NCBI GenBank assembly: GCA_949710005.1
Contig: OX453287.1
Location: forward strand, 20,210,017 to 20,274,016
Direction: 5' to 3'
Origin: Ricordea florida
Taxonomy: Eukaryota; Cnidaria; Anthozoa; Corallimorpharia; Ricordeidae
Length of the DNA stretch: 64,000 bases
In this document: piece by piece, positions 62,395 through 64,000 of the stretch
Numbering within the stretch: the first letter of the stretch is position 1
Layout: the number at the start of each line of letters is the position of its first letter
Notes under the pieces: generated by a model
Told to the model about the DNA's origin: nothing
Databases searched by the model: none
The model's input: only the letters and a program-made list of their open reading frames with translations
Translations under genes and position numbers: made by a program

Positions 62395-62845
62395 TACCAA
62401 CCCAGCAATCTGATTGGCTCTCCACCTCGGGATATTCAACGCTATCCACCTCCTAGGAGGTGAATAATGTAGGGGCTTCTGGGTAATCCTTGTGCCAGTG
62501 AGCTTTTGTTTGGGAAAAAAACAAAATGGCGTCCAAGCTATTGATTCACGCTTTTCAGCTTTTTCGAAGAGAGTTTACAAGGGAAATTAAGCAAAACATT
62601 ACCACGATGAAACGTTGACCAGAGCAGGACCAAACAATAGCGCAAATGAACAACACAATGAAATTACACGTGCAAAATAAAGTCTCTTTGCTGTACGAAT
62701 TACGCTTCAACAAATTTAACTTTTCACCGGTTATGTTATCCTTGGAGTCGTCGTCGTGTCTGTTTAAGCTCCCTACTGAGGTTGATTCATTGGTATACAC
62801 TAAAACAATTATTCTCTTCAATCTCGGTGAAGAGTGGCTTTAGAA
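62395..62845. repeat. Dispersed repeat, second copy of the CACCTCGGGATAT family
   Basis: GGCTCTCCACCTCGGGATAT and CCACCTCCTAGGAGGTGAAT match 41233-41282. It continues with CAATAGCGCAAATGAACAAC and TACACGTGCAAAATAAAGTC, as in the 41-kb copy. Ends near ACTAAAACAATTATTCTC. Confidence 0.55.
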
Positions 62846-62896
62846 ATATTCCTAAGGCCACTATTCACCTCGATTTCTCAGAACAATTGTTAAGTA

Positions 62897-63274
62897 TAAT
62901 ATCATGGGTGACAAATTACTCCTTAATTTTGGCGCGAAATTTCAGCGTTAATTTGTAATTTCACATGTGAAATTACAAAATTGCCATAGCAACCCTTCCG
63001 TACGTCTCAGTGTCAAGATGGCGACGAAGTTTTAAAATGCCGTGAATGAAGATGTCAGGGCACAAGAAGACGTTTTAGAAAACCTGAACACACAAGAGAA
63101 CATCAAGAAGGATTCTAACAGGTATTTTGCCGAAAAAGACTCAAAAAGTCTGAACTTTATAAGCCAAATTTAAGGTATAACATTTGAGAGAGCAGAGTTC
63201 TCGATCGATACGATCCAGGATAAACATGTCAAACTCCACGATTGCTAACGTAGTTCGTCACCCATGATATTAAT
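62897..63274. mobile_element. MITE with ATATCATGGGTGAC termini
   Basis: ATATCATGGGTGACAAATTAC at 62899 and GTAGTTCGTCACCCATGATAT at 63249-63269 are inverted. The interior has TTTGTAATTTCACATGTGAAATTACAAA, a perfect palindrome near 62955. A frame inside (EDVRAQEDVLENLNTQENI) looks like captured coding sequence. Confidence 0.65.
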
Positions 63275-63275
63275 A

Positions 63276-63436
63276 GGTAATCAAATGGTGAACTCGTGAA
63301 ATTAGGGAATAATTTCACTTGCGTTTTGTCCAAATCCTAAAAATTTCCCTCGCCTAAAGGCTCGGGAAATTATTTGGATTTGGACAAAACGCGCGTGAAA
63401 TTATTCCCTAATTTCACTCGTCACCATTTGATTACA
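63276..63436. repeat. Long foldback repeat
   Basis: Arms of about 70 bases, nearly perfect: GTAATCAAATGGTGAACTCG ... TTTTGTCCAAATCC on the left and GGATTTGGACAAAACGCGCG ... CACCATTTGATTAC on the right, with a loop of about 20 bases that is itself palindromic (GCCTAAAGGC). It can form a strong cruciform. Confidence 0.8.
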
Positions 63437-63521
63437 CATACTAATATACCAAAACAGTGGATAGCGTTGAAGGTGCGCCCTGATAGGCTAGTCAAACACT
63501 GTCGTGTAAATTTCGAAAAAT

Positions 63522-63597
63522 ATGGCGTCCCGGTTTGCATCCGTGACAACCGAAGAAATCAACCAAATTAAAAACAAAGCAGTCCTTAATCTGAAGT
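63522..63597 (+). pseudogene. N-terminal fragment of a Crypton-like (DUF3504) ORF
   Basis: MASRFASVTTEEINQIKNKA then VLNLK and a stop. The opening M-A-x-R-F-x-x-x-T-x-E-E-I/L-N-Q resembles the start of Crypton/DUF3504-type proteins that are abundant in coral genomes. Only 25 codons remain. Confidence 0.4.
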
Positions 63598-64000
63598 GAC
63601 TGCATTTGGCTTGGCCGTGTTCAAAGGTAATGGCTTAAATTTTTAACCCGGAGTTTAACGATAAAAACCAACGAGAAAGGTTTTGTTTACAAATGCAAAT
63701 TAATCTTGTCTTACCAAATTTGATGTCACTTGTTCACTTGAGAACCAAAGTTGAATCATACTTTTTACAGATTGCAGTTAACTGCAACAAAAAACCCCTC
63801 ATCGCGATCCGAGACGCGTTGGATTGTCCTTTAAGAAGCCCTCCATTTTCCAAGCCATCATTTTCTTTTTCTGGCGCACATTATCTTACTGTTTTAGTAT
63901 ATACTAAAACAACTATTCACCTCAGTGTCGGTAGCTAGCGTTGGATATCCACCACTAACCACCTCCACTTCAGTTAATAGTTGTTAACTATTGTACTATT

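Overview
The window looks like nuclear DNA of an anthozoan cnidarian, most likely a stony coral. This is inferred from gene style and repeat families; no ribosomal or mitochondrial marker is present. Host coding sequence sits in short exons with ordinary GT-AG introns. The rest is dense with degraded mobile elements: Ty3/Gypsy, Penelope-like and non-LTR retroelements, PiggyBac, a TTAA-flanked transposon with a Mutator-family (PF20700-like) protein, Harbinger-like MADF elements, tRNA-derived SINEs, foldback elements and minisatellites.

Left end (1-11.4 kb): two splice-compatible minus-strand exons of a DZIP3-like HEPN protein (3562-3973 and 1564-1659) sit among transposon debris. The debris includes a PiggyBac element with intact TTAA ends but a transposase that has lost its core (4322-5820), a Penelope-like RT fragment (8.3-8.84 kb), a Gypsy integrase remnant (9.06-10.1 kb) and two abutting MADF elements (10.15-11.37 kb).

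Middle (11.8-30 kb): a decayed, AT-rich, gene-dense block of mostly very small plus-strand ORFs that reads as an endogenised DNA virus or Polinton/PLV-like element. It opens with a 2.3-kb unit present three times in tandem. Then come a mini zinc-ribbon protein, an A32-like packaging ATPase with an intact ORF (19045-19674), several one-helix membrane proteins, a broken coiled-coil protein, a broken membrane protein and at least four diverged copies of one small module. It is split by a LINE fragment, a 3'-truncated Ty3/Gypsy element (about 23.23-27.8 kb), a foldback element and a SINE. I find no polymerase, integrase or recognisable capsid gene. The last exon of a DUF924-like host gene follows at 30329.

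Right half (34.3-62.05 kb): a large minus-strand gene, or a cluster read as one, encoding three successive tyrosine-kinase-like domains. In transcription order these are pseudokinase K1 (62.05-60.28 kb), proline-rich linker exons, an SH3 domain (54.58-52.96 kb), pseudokinase K2 (52.5-40.5 kb), a tyrosine-rich linker (40.02-39.47 kb) and K3 with an HRD loop (36.86-34.34 kb). Exon phases agree through eleven exons from SH3 to K3, and separately through six exons from K1 to the linker. The join between the two runs (55.36 to 54.58 kb) is unresolved and holds an inverted duplication and a 31-bp minisatellite. Two hammerhead-ribozyme-like motifs lie in introns of this gene. The last 1.6 kb is foldback repeats and a Crypton-like fragment.
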